Positions 1 to 4,906 of a stretch of DNA of 7,091 bases are shown piece by piece. The DNA comes from Candidatus Omnitrophota bacterium (GTDB lineage: Bacteria > Omnitrophota > Omnitrophia > Omnitrophales > Aquincolibacteriaceae), in NCBI GenBank assembly GCA_023247135.1, contig JAHFHB010000074.1, positions 1,220 to 8,310 of the forward strand. The letters are read 5' to 3'. How positions within the stretch are numbered: position 1 is the stretch's first letter; every line of letters begins with the position of its first letter. A model generated the notes under the pieces. It was given only the letters and a program-made list of their open reading frames with translations. It ran no database searches and had not been told where the DNA came from. A program made the position numbers and the translations under genes.

Positions 1-296
1 TACGCGGCCGGTACTTTGAAATACGAGAAGATCAGAAGAAAGACGAATAAGTTATCGACGCTGAGGGATTTCTCAAGCAGGTAGCCTGACAAGAACTGCA
101 TCCCATGCGCGGCCCCTTCGATCCACCAAACCCCCGCGCAAAACACCAGCGCCAGCGCAATCCAAAAAAGACTCCAGCCCACGGCTTCGCGGATGCGGAT
201 GACATGGCATTCTTTATGAAAACAGACCAGGTCCAGATACAGCATGATCACGATAAAAACGTGAAAAAGAATCCAGGCTACCGTTTGTCCCGACAT
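1..296 (-). CDS. terC: TerC/Alx-family integral membrane protein, N-terminal part (3' end beyond left edge)
   Basis: The reverse strand reads 98 codons without a stop, from an ATG at 296 to the left edge. Two hydrophobic helices lie at about residues 5-25 and 41-59. They are followed by a third segment carrying the family motif EKSLSVDNLFVF (residues 75-86). Acidic membrane residues include D22, E75 and D81. The pattern W-S-x-F-W, then GYLLEKSLSVDN, then YFKVP is typical of the TerC/Alx family (usually about 300-330 residues), so roughly the first third is present. Known members (E. coli Alx, Bacillus MeeF/MeeY) are linked to manganese export or metalation of exported enzymes; that function here is inferred from the family. 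The chosen ATG has GAGG about 8 bases upstream. An in-frame ATG at 302 lies too close to that site. The gene is divergent from the UPF0016 gene at 404. Confidence 0.88.
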   Translation of the reverse strand, partial: MSGQTVAWILFHVFIVIMLYLDLVCFHKECHVIRIREAVGWSLFWIALALVFCAGVWWIEGAAHGMQFLSGYLLEKSLSVDNLFVFLLIFSYFKVPAA

Positions 297-342
297 GCGC
301 ATTCCTCACAGATTAAATTGAACGAATCATCGGCCCGCAGCC

Positions 343-371
343 ACTTTATCGGCAATAATTCGCTTTGTCAA
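343..371 (-). promoter_or_regulatory. Predicted sigma70-type promoter of the TerC-family gene
   Basis: On the minus strand a perfect -35 TTGACA (371-366) is followed by exactly 17 bp and a -10 TAAAGT (348-343, 4 of 6 consensus bases). Transcription would start near 336, leaving a leader of about 40 nt before the ATG at 296 and including the GAGG ribosome site. I saw no yybP-ykoY manganese riboswitch core in this leader, and it is too short for one. The -35 overlaps that of the divergent promoter on the plus strand. Confidence 0.5.
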
Positions 372-393
372 TTGCGCGCAAACCGAATAAAAT
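365..393 (+). promoter_or_regulatory. Predicted promoter of the UPF0016 gene, sharing -35 bases with the divergent promoter
   Basis: A -35 TTGTCA (365-370, 5 of 6) is followed by 17 bp and a -10 TAAAAT (388-393, 5 of 6). Transcription should start near 400, only about 4 bases before the ATG at 404, so the message would be leaderless or nearly so. This fits the lack of a Shine-Dalgarno sequence at that start. The -35 hexamer overlaps the opposite-strand -35 (366-371) by five bases, so RNA polymerase could presumably occupy only one direction at a time. Confidence 0.45.
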
Positions 394-403
394 AAGTTTC
401 CTC

Positions 404-973
404 ATGACTCGTGAACTTCTCACAGCCTTTTTGTTTATTTTCCTGGCCGAGATGGGCGACAAAACCCAGCTTCTGGCTATGGCGCTGGCCGCGAAGTACC
501 GCACGGGCCCAGTCATGGCCGGTATTCTTGCGGCCACCCTGCTCAATCATGCCTTGGCCATCGTTGTCGCGCGCGGAGTCGCGGCCTGGATTCCGGCCGG
601 CCCCCTGCATTTTGCCGCAGCCGTTTCTTTTATTCTGTTCGGGCTCTGGATTTTAAAACCGGACACGCTCGAAAACAAAACTGAGACTTCAATCAGGTTG
701 AATCCGTTCTGGACAACCGCTATCTTGTTTTTCTTCGCAGAAATGGGCGATAAGACTCAACTGGCCACCGCAGGCCTGGCCCTGCAATCTCCGCATGGGT
801 ACCTAATCCTGATTGGCACTACTGCCGGCATGCTCGCCGCTGATGGCCTGGGTATTTTACTCGGCGTTTTTTTAAAGCGCCGCATTCCTGAACAAAAAAT
901 CCGCATCGCCGCCGCCGCGATTTTCATTCTTTTCGGTCTCGCCGGCCTCGTTCAGCTCTTTACACAGTCATAA
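404..973 (+). CDS. UPF0016/GDT1 (TMEM165-like) membrane cation transporter, probable Mn2+ exporter
   Basis: The 189-residue hydrophobic protein has about six membrane helices (roughly 5-27, 35-56, 67-85, 101-122, 132-155, 167-187). It carries the family signature twice: E16-M-G-D19-K-T in helix 1 and E113-M-G-D116-K-T in helix 4. This internal duplication of three-helix halves, and the length, match bacterial UPF0016 proteins such as Vibrio MneA and Synechocystis Mnx. Those move Mn2+ (Ca2+ in some eukaryotic relatives) out of the cytoplasm. The acidic residues of both motifs form the ion site in the family and are intact. An in-frame TTG at 365 would add 13 unconserved residues and overlaps the predicted promoter, so I chose the ATG at 404. 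It is divergent from the TerC-family gene and converges on the YaeQ-like gene with an 18-bp gap holding no clear terminator hairpin. Confidence 0.9.
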   Translation: MTRELLTAFLFIFLAEMGDKTQLLAMALAAKYRTGPVMAGILAATLLNHALAIVVARGVAAWIPAGPLHFAAAVSFILFGLWILKPDTLENKTETSIRLNPFWTTAILFFFAEMGDKTQLATAGLALQSPHGYLILIGTTAGMLAADGLGILLGVFLKRRIPEQKIRIAAAAIFILFGLAGLVQLFTQS

Positions 974-991
974 ATTCGAGACAAGTTCCGC

Positions 992-1555
992 TCATTTTTC
1001 GGTGCGCTCAATGCGGTGAAGATGGGTTTCGAAAACATTGTCGCCGAACGTCACACCCACGACATTTTCATCAATGTCATAAAGAGTCCACTCATTGCTC
1101 CGGCTCAGGTGGTGCGCCATGTTCTCGATGAAATCGTTATCAAAAGCGAGATACTCAATGCGGCCGCCATGCTCGGTTTTTTTATCCACCGTGGCTTTAA
1201 AGCGCTGCATCTCAGAAACGGTTGCTTTGATGAAAATCAGGCGCGTCGTGCGCATCTTGCGGGAAAGTTTATCTGCCTTATCGAGGGAAATTTGGCCGCA
1301 ATCGATCCACATTTCAGGAACATCGTGATCGCCTGCGATGGCCAGGTCGGGACGGAAATGCAGGCCGAGATCGGGTTCGATTTTGAGCCGGGCATCGTAG
1401 AAAAGAACGTAGGCCATGAGCTTGAGCACGACATGTTCGCGCCGCTCTCCCTCGTTTTTGACCAGGATGAGTTTCTTCGTGATTTTGGGCGCGACAATAT
1501 CAAAAATGAATTTCTCGATCACAAAGAGACGCTTTTCATCACCCCATGTGCCCAA
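992..1555 (-). CDS. YaeQ-like protein (PD-(D/E)XK nuclease-like fold)
   Basis: The 187-residue soluble protein matches the YaeQ layout as I recall it: an N-terminal strand (EKFIFDI, 14-20), the helix REHVVLKLMAYVLFYD (39-54), then F-R-P69-D70-L, E81-M-W-I-D85-C-G-Q88, and a basic helix leading to the strand TRLIFIKA (104-111). YaeQ proteins are about 180 residues long and adopt a restriction-endonuclease-like fold; their biochemical role is not settled. P69-D70, E81 and Q88 sit where active-site residues would be expected, but I see no classical E-x-K, so activity is open. The start is uncertain. TTG at 1555 is the first possible start after an in-frame TGA. GTG at 1522 would also keep the conserved part. 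The gene overlaps the upstream 78-residue gene by 17 bp, which suggests one transcript and coupled translation. Confidence 0.65.
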   Translation of the reverse strand: MGTWGDEKRLFVIEKFIFDIVAPKITKKLILVKNEGERREHVVLKLMAYVLFYDARLKIEPDLGLHFRPDLAIAGDHDVPEMWIDCGQISLDKADKLSRKMRTTRLIFIKATVSEMQRFKATVDKKTEHGGRIEYLAFDNDFIENMAHHLSRSNEWTLYDIDENVVGVTFGDNVFETHLHRIERTEK

Positions 1556-1775
1556 TGGCTTCTTGCATCAAAGGAAGCACCGCAATCGCCTCATCTTTGG
1601 TCATGCGGCCGAGCTTGGCAAAACGGCTTTCGCCTTCGGCATTGATGTTTTCGCGGGCAATCTGCAGTTTCTTCATTCCCTTGTTGTAGGAATAAATACT
1701 CACGATGATTTTTCCGCCCTCATATTCGTAAGGCTTGCTAAAGAGGCATTCATCGAGTTTTGCGTCGTACGGCAT
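1539..1775 (-). CDS. Small conserved-looking protein of unknown function (78 aa), possibly PC4-like
   Basis: ATG at 1775 has a good ribosome site (GGGAG, about 5 bases upstream). The frame stays open upstream to 1883, but that extension is low in recognisable structure, so the short start is preferred. The protein has a strand-rich centre (K22-IIVSIYSYN-K32 and K36-LQIARE-N43), then RFAKLGRMTKDEA (51-63) and a final helix to G78. It has no signal peptide or membrane segment. I do not recognise the family with certainty. The order of two antiparallel strands, a further strand, a 'G-x-M-T' turn and a C-terminal helix recalls PC4-like single-stranded nucleic-acid-binding domains, but this is only a hypothesis. 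It is the first gene of a minus-strand unit with the YaeQ-like gene, overlapping it by 17 bp. Confidence 0.7.
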   Translation of the reverse strand: MPYDAKLDECLFSKPYEYEGGKIIVSIYSYNKGMKKLQIARENINAEGESRFAKLGRMTKDEAIAVLPLMQEAIGHMG

Positions 1776-1873
1776 AAGCACTCCCTTCAGTGTTTGGCTT
1801 CCATTGGATGATAATGACTGGCTAGCTCCTAGCATCGTCAGAAGCAGCCCCGGGCTTGACTGTAGACTGGGCA

Positions 1874-1902
1874 AAGATACCAATATTCAACAGGATTGGC
1901 AA
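1874..1902 (-). promoter_or_regulatory. Predicted promoter of the 78-aa/YaeQ-like unit, with an inverted repeat in the spacer
   Basis: On the minus strand -35 TTGCCA (1902-1897, 5 of 6) is separated by 17 bp from -10 TATCTT (1879-1874, 4 of 6). Transcription would start near 1867, giving a leader of about 91 nt. The spacer holds an inverted repeat, CCAAT (1880-1884) and ATTGG (1895-1899) with 10 bp between, placed where a repressor could block polymerase. The leader contains two more short perfect inverted repeats: AGCCC-C-GGGCT (1846-1856) and GCTAG-CTC-CTAGC (1821-1833). The promoter call rests on sequence match alone. Confidence 0.35.
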
Positions 1903-1937
1903 CCTTATCGGACGTTTGCTTAAACCCCCCGAAGGTT

Positions 1938-1966
1938 TTGCATATTCCTCGGGCATCGGGCATACT
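1938..1966 (+). promoter_or_regulatory. Weak candidate promoter for the HD-GYP response regulator
   Basis: TTGCAT (1938-1943) is followed by 17 bp and CATACT (1961-1966), which differs by one base from the TATACT -10 used twice elsewhere in the window. The -35 match is poor (3 of 6). The -10 overlaps a tandem duplication of CGGGCAT (1950-1963). A start near 1973 would give a leader of about 95 nt. That leader opens with a short GC-rich hairpin, GCCCC (1976-1980) pairing with GGGGC (1989-1993). No T run follows the hairpin, so it is not a standard intrinsic terminator. Confidence 0.25.
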
Positions 1967-2067
1967 TGTTAAAGAGCCCCGGATTCAGGGGGCGCCACGG
2001 CTTAAGGTTTTGAGGAAAAGAAACAGAAACATCGCCACTGGAACAAACCCACATCTGACTCACCCCC

Positions 2068-3180
2068 ATGCTTCAAAATACAGACCTTTCTCAAAGTAAA
2101 ATATTGATCGTGGACGATGACATCAGTATCGCCATGAGCCTGGAAGAAATCTTGCGTGAAAATGATTATCAGCGTATCCGCGCCATTTCGGATTCGCGCC
2201 AGGCCGAGGCTGTCTTCCGCGAGTTTGAACCAGATCTCGTTTTACTTGATATCCGCATGCCTCACATGGATGGTTTTCAGGTGTTGGAAAATTTGCACGA
2301 AATGCGCAGTAAATCTTTCGTGCCGGTGCTCGTACTGACCGGTGAGGCCGACGAGTCGATTTGCATCCGGGCGCTCGGCGCGGGCGCGACGGACTTTTTG
2401 CAGAAACCCATGAAAATGGCCGAAACGCTGGTGCGCATCCGCAATCTTTTACATGTGCGCAGTCTGCAGGCACAGCTTGAAAATAAAAAAGCGTATCTCG
2501 AAGAAAAAGTACAGGACCGGACCGACCAGCTCAAGCAGGCCATTCAGGATTTGGACCGGGCCAACCTGCAGGTCAAAGAAGCCTACATTGAAACCATTTA
2601 CCGGTTGACCCGCGCCACCGAATACAAAGATGAGGAAACCGCTGATCACGTCAAACGCCTGAGTCTTTACGCGGTGGCTCTGGGCCGCGGCGTCGGCATG
2701 AGCGCTGAGATGCTCGAGCTTCTGATGTACGCGAGCCCGATGCATGACATCGGAAAAATCGGCATTCCGGATCAGGTGCTGTTTAAAAAGTCTTCGCTCG
2801 ATCCCAAAGAGTGGGAGGTCATGAAGAACCACCCCTTGATCGGCCATGAGATTTTGCGCGATGCCAAAGCTCCGATTTTAAAAGTAGCAGCGCTGATTGC
2901 CCTGAATCATCACGAACGCTGGGACGGCAGCGGCTATCCGCGCGGCCTCAAGGGCGAGGAAATCCCCATGGAGGCGCGTATTGTCGGACTCGTCGACGTT
3001 TACGATGCCTTGCGCAGCAAGCGCCATTACAAACCCGCGTTTGATCACGCAACATCCTGCAAAATCATTCTCGACGGCGACGGCCGCGTCAAGCCCGAAC
3101 ACTTCGACCCCAAACTGCTGGCCGCCTTCCGCATGATGCACGCCGAATTCGACCGCATCTTCAACGAAAACAATAATTAG
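2068..3180 (+). CDS. Response regulator with HD-GYP cyclic-di-GMP phosphodiesterase output (RpfG-like)
   Basis: The 370-residue cytoplasmic protein has three parts. A receiver domain (about 11-130) has acidic pocket residues D16-D18, phospho-acceptor D61 in LLDIRMP, T91 and K113. A charged, probably coiled-coil linker spans about 133-172. An HD-GYP domain (about 173-362) follows. Its metal and catalytic residues are all present: E190, H194, H226-D227, K230 (HDIGKIGIPD), H255, H281-H282 (HHERWDGSGYP, 281-291) and D310. The family hydrolyses cyclic-di-GMP to pGpG or GMP, and phosphorylation of the receiver is expected to control it. The glutamate four residues before the first histidine is the one associated with three-metal enzymes such as that of Persephonella. 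No sensor kinase lies nearby, so its partner is elsewhere. ATG at 2068 follows an in-frame TGA at 2056 and has no Shine-Dalgarno sequence, only a run of C. Confidence 0.93.
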   Translation: MLQNTDLSQSKILIVDDDISIAMSLEEILRENDYQRIRAISDSRQAEAVFREFEPDLVLLDIRMPHMDGFQVLENLHEMRSKSFVPVLVLTGEADESICIRALGAGATDFLQKPMKMAETLVRIRNLLHVRSLQAQLENKKAYLEEKVQDRTDQLKQAIQDLDRANLQVKEAYIETIYRLTRATEYKDEETADHVKRLSLYAVALGRGVGMSAEMLELLMYASPMHDIGKIGIPDQVLFKKSSLDPKEWEVMKNHPLIGHEILRDAKAPILKVAALIALNHHERWDGSGYPRGLKGEEIPMEARIVGLVDVYDALRSKRHYKPAFDHATSCKIILDGDGRVKPEHFDPKLLAAFRMMHAEFDRIFNENNN

Positions 3181-3186
3181 TTCGCA

Positions 3187-3201
3187 TTTTTTGTTATACT
3201 A
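3187..3201 (+). promoter_or_regulatory. Extended -10 promoter upstream of the Schlafen-like gene
   Basis: A T6 tract (3187-3192), TG at 3192-3193 and -10 TATACT (3195-3200) form an extended -10 element. It begins seven bases after the stop codon of the HD-GYP gene. The expected -35 position (around 3172-3177) has no good match, as is common when TG-N-TATAAT is present. Transcription should start near 3207, leaving a leader of about 68 nt. The same motif recurs at 4880-4894, which strengthens the call. Confidence 0.55.
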
Positions 3202-3221
3202 ACCCCGCTGTTACCGAAACT

Positions 3222-3244
3222 AACACGTTCATCGAAGCGTTGTT
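3222..3244 (+). other. Possible bulged hairpin in the leader of the Schlafen-like gene
   Basis: The stretch AACACGTTC (3222-3230) can pair across an ATC loop (3231-3233) with the following bases to 3244. This gives nine base pairs interrupted by two single-base bulges (G3237 and one T of 3240-3241). It sits between the predicted transcription start and the start codon, about 30 bases before the ATG. Such short imperfect stems occur by chance, so this is only a candidate. Confidence 0.2.
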
Positions 3245-3274
3245 CGGACTTTGGCAGGGGTTGGGATAAAGTCT

Positions 3275-4846
3275 ATGGCATTGCCAATTAACGCGGACGA
3301 ATTGTTGCATGGTCGAGTGGTTGAGTCGGAGCGCTTGGAGTTTAAAGAAGGGTGGAACCCTGAGGCTGTTCTTCATACGCTGTGCGCTTTTGCGAATGAT
3401 ATCAATAATTGGGGCGGCGGCTACATTGTCCTCGGTGTCGCGGAAAAAGACGGGCGGCCCGTGTCGCCTCCGTCGGGACTCACCCGTACAGAAATAGCAA
3501 AAGCGCAGAAAGAAATACTGAATCTTTGTCATAAAATAAAACCTGCTTATTTCCCGGTTTCAGAAGTAGCACGGGTTTCAGGAAAAGATATCCTGATCCT
3601 CTGGGCCCCCGGAGGCCAGCACCGCCCCTATAAAACTCCGGGCAGTTTTGCTTCAAAGTCCGAGTATGCTTATTACGTCCGCCGGTTCTCTTCCACAAAA
3701 AAGGCAAATCATGCCGAAGAGCGTGACCTGCTGGCCCTGGCCAACAATATTCCATTTGACGACCGGATCAATCACGCGAAGAGTTTAAAAGATCTGAGCG
3801 TTTCGCTTATCCAGGAATATCTCAATGAGATTGGCAGTGACCTGGCCGGCGAAGCTCTCAAAATGCCTTTTGCCGACCTGTGCCTGAGAATGAATATCGT
3901 GGACGGGCCGCGCGAACATTTGAAGCCGAAAAACATCGGCCTCCTTTTTTTTAACGATCGCCCCGAAAAGATTTTTCCCGGCGCGCATATTGATGTGGTT
4001 GAGCTTGATGATGATGCGGGGGATTCTTTTTCAGAAAAATCTTTCTCAGGCCCAATCCATAGGCAGGTCAAGGAAGCGCTTTCTTATCTCAAGAATAAGG
4101 TAATCAAAGAGTTTGTCCGCAAGGTTCCGGACCGCGCAGAAGCAGACAGATTTTTTAATTATCCGTACACTGCATTGGAAGAAGTGCTTGTGAACGCTGT
4201 TTATCATCGCAGCTATGAAGATCGAGAGCCTGTAGAAGTTCGCGTCTATCCTGACCGTATCCTTGTCACCAGTTATCCCGGCCCCATGCCGCCGCTTAAT
4301 AAAAATAATATCAACAAACCCGTCGTGACCTCCAGACGGTACCGCAATCGCCGCATCGGGGATTTCCTAAAAGAACTGCATCTTACCGAAGGCCGCTCAA
4401 CCGGATTTCCGAAAATTCGCCGCGTGCTCAGAAAGAACGGTTCTCCCGCCCCGGTCTATGAAACCGACCGAGACCGGGAATATTTCATGGCCACAATCAA
4501 AATTCATCCGAAGGCAAAGGAGGAGAAAACGGCAGCCGGTGCGCAATCCGGCATCAAAGCACAGCCAGGATTACAGCTAGAGTCAGAGCTAGAGTCGAAG
4601 CTAGAGTCATTGGATCTCCGAACGTTAGCCGTTTTACGCGATAACCCCTTAGGAAAAAGCGATATTTCAAAAAAATTGGGGCAACAGCAGGCCTCCGGGC
4701 CGCTTCATGAAACAATTCGCACCCTTTTGGAGAAAAATTTTGTTGAGCGCTCTATTCCCGATAAACCCAACAGCCGGCTTCAAAAGTACAAACTTACGGC
4801 CAAGGGCCGTGCATGGCTGGACCGAAAAAAATCTGTTGAAAAATAG
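3275..4846 (+). CDS. Schlafen/AlbA_2-domain protein with GHKL-like ATPase region and C-terminal winged helix
   Basis: This is a 523-residue protein of the group often annotated 'RecG-related', 'RNA-binding domain-containing' or 'predicted transcriptional regulator'. An AlbA_2/Schlafen domain (about 10-140) begins with ESERLEFKEGW (17-27), followed by AFANDINNWGGGYIVLGV (38-55). A GHKL-like ATPase region (about 220-400) shows the N-box A300-LEEVLVN307-A with H311, then YPGPMPP (334-340) and GRSTGFPKI (373-381). A spacer with three LESx repeats (435-446) leads to a winged helix (about 446-520) that includes the conserved IPDKPNSRLQKY block. In vertebrate Schlafens this fold acts on tRNA or DNA; bacterial members are poorly characterised and some occur near defence genes. 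Its substrate is unknown. ATG at 3275 is preferred to the in-frame TTG at 3251, because family members usually start just before 'INADELL'. It has its own promoter at 3187-3201, so it is probably a separate transcription unit. Confidence 0.88.
   Translation: MALPINADELLHGRVVESERLEFKEGWNPEAVLHTLCAFANDINNWGGGYIVLGVAEKDGRPVSPPSGLTRTEIAKAQKEILNLCHKIKPAYFPVSEVARVSGKDILILWAPGGQHRPYKTPGSFASKSEYAYYVRRFSSTKKANHAEERDLLALANNIPFDDRINHAKSLKDLSVSLIQEYLNEIGSDLAGEALKMPFADLCLRMNIVDGPREHLKPKNIGLLFFNDRPEKIFPGAHIDVVELDDDAGDSFSEKSFSGPIHRQVKEALSYLKNKVIKEFVRKVPDRAEADRFFNYPYTALEEVLVNAVYHRSYEDREPVEVRVYPDRILVTSYPGPMPPLNKNNINKPVVTSRRYRNRRIGDFLKELHLTEGRSTGFPKIRRVLRKNGSPAPVYETDRDREYFMATIKIHPKAKEEKTAAGAQSGIKAQPGLQLESELESKLESLDLRTLAVLRDNPLGKSDISKKLGQQQASGPLHETIRTLLEKNFVERSIPDKPNSRLQKYKLTAKGRAWLDRKKSVEK
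4574..4609 (+). repeat. In-frame 12-bp tandem repeat (three copies) encoding LESx
   Basis: Three adjacent 12-bp units (4574-4585, 4586-4597, 4598-4609) share the ten-base core AGCTAGAGTC and differ only at their first base or two and their last base. They encode L-E-S-E, L-E-S-K and L-E-S-L (residues 435-446) in the linker between the ATPase region and the winged helix of the Schlafen-like protein. Because the unit is a multiple of three, gain or loss of copies would change linker length without a frameshift. The near identity of the DNA, including third codon positions, points to duplication rather than selection on protein sequence alone. Confidence 0.8.
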
Positions 4847-4852
4847 TAGAAT

Positions 4853-4885
4853 GGTGAGACCCCGATCAGTCTCCCCCCGTTTTTT
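4853..4885 (+). terminator. Possible intrinsic terminator after the Schlafen-like gene
   Basis: GGTGAGAC (4853-4860) can pair with GTCTCCCC (4869-4876) across an eight-base loop, giving seven pairs and one T-C mismatch. CCG follows, then a T6 tract (4880-4885). Stem and T run are three bases apart, so it is weaker than a textbook terminator. The same T tract forms the front of the metH promoter motif, so the element may serve both roles. Confidence 0.35.
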
Positions 4886-4894
4886 GCTATACTA
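4880..4894 (+). promoter_or_regulatory. Extended -10 promoter of metH
   Basis: A T6 tract (4880-4885), TG at 4885-4886 and -10 TATACT (4888-4893) repeat the motif found at 3187-3201 with one difference in 15 bases. Transcription should begin at about 4899-4902, only 5-8 bases before the metH ATG at 4907. The mRNA would therefore have almost no leader, leaving no room for a Shine-Dalgarno sequence or for the cobalamin or SAM riboswitches that control methionine-synthesis genes in many bacteria. Confidence 0.55.
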
Positions 4895-4906
4895 GCGGCC
4901 TTATTT

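Noticed and set aside
105..395. 96-codon plus-strand open frame at the left end
   Set aside because: It is antisense to the TerC-family gene, whose membrane motif is unmistakable on the minus strand, and it is polar and patternless.
365..403. TTG start giving a 202-residue UPF0016 protein
   Set aside because: The extra 13 residues are polar and unlike the family N-terminus, and the stretch holds the predicted -35 and -10 sequences. ATG at 404 fits better.
297..403. yybP-ykoY manganese riboswitch between the divergent transporter genes
   Set aside because: Neither strand shows the conserved GGGGAGUA-type core, and the predicted leaders (about 40 and 4 nt) are too short for it.
974..991. Bidirectional terminator between the convergent UPF0016 and YaeQ-like genes
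   Set aside because: The 18-bp gap and its flanks form no stable stem; only a short T run at 995-999 is seen.
1016..1645. Open frame of 209 codons on the plus strand, longer than the opposite YaeQ-like gene
   Set aside because: It lies antisense to the YaeQ-like gene, shows no recognisable family pattern, and would overlap two minus-strand genes. The minus-strand protein matches a known family layout, so this is a shadow frame.
1776..1883. N-terminal extension of the 78-residue protein to 114 residues
   Set aside because: It has no ribosome site of note and a low-information sequence. The ATG at 1775 has a clear GGGAG site, and the predicted promoter start near 1867 lies within the extension.
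1896..2099. 67-codon plus-strand open frame overlapping the start of the HD-GYP gene
   Set aside because: No recognisable motifs, composition like intergenic DNA, and it conflicts with the response-regulator start.
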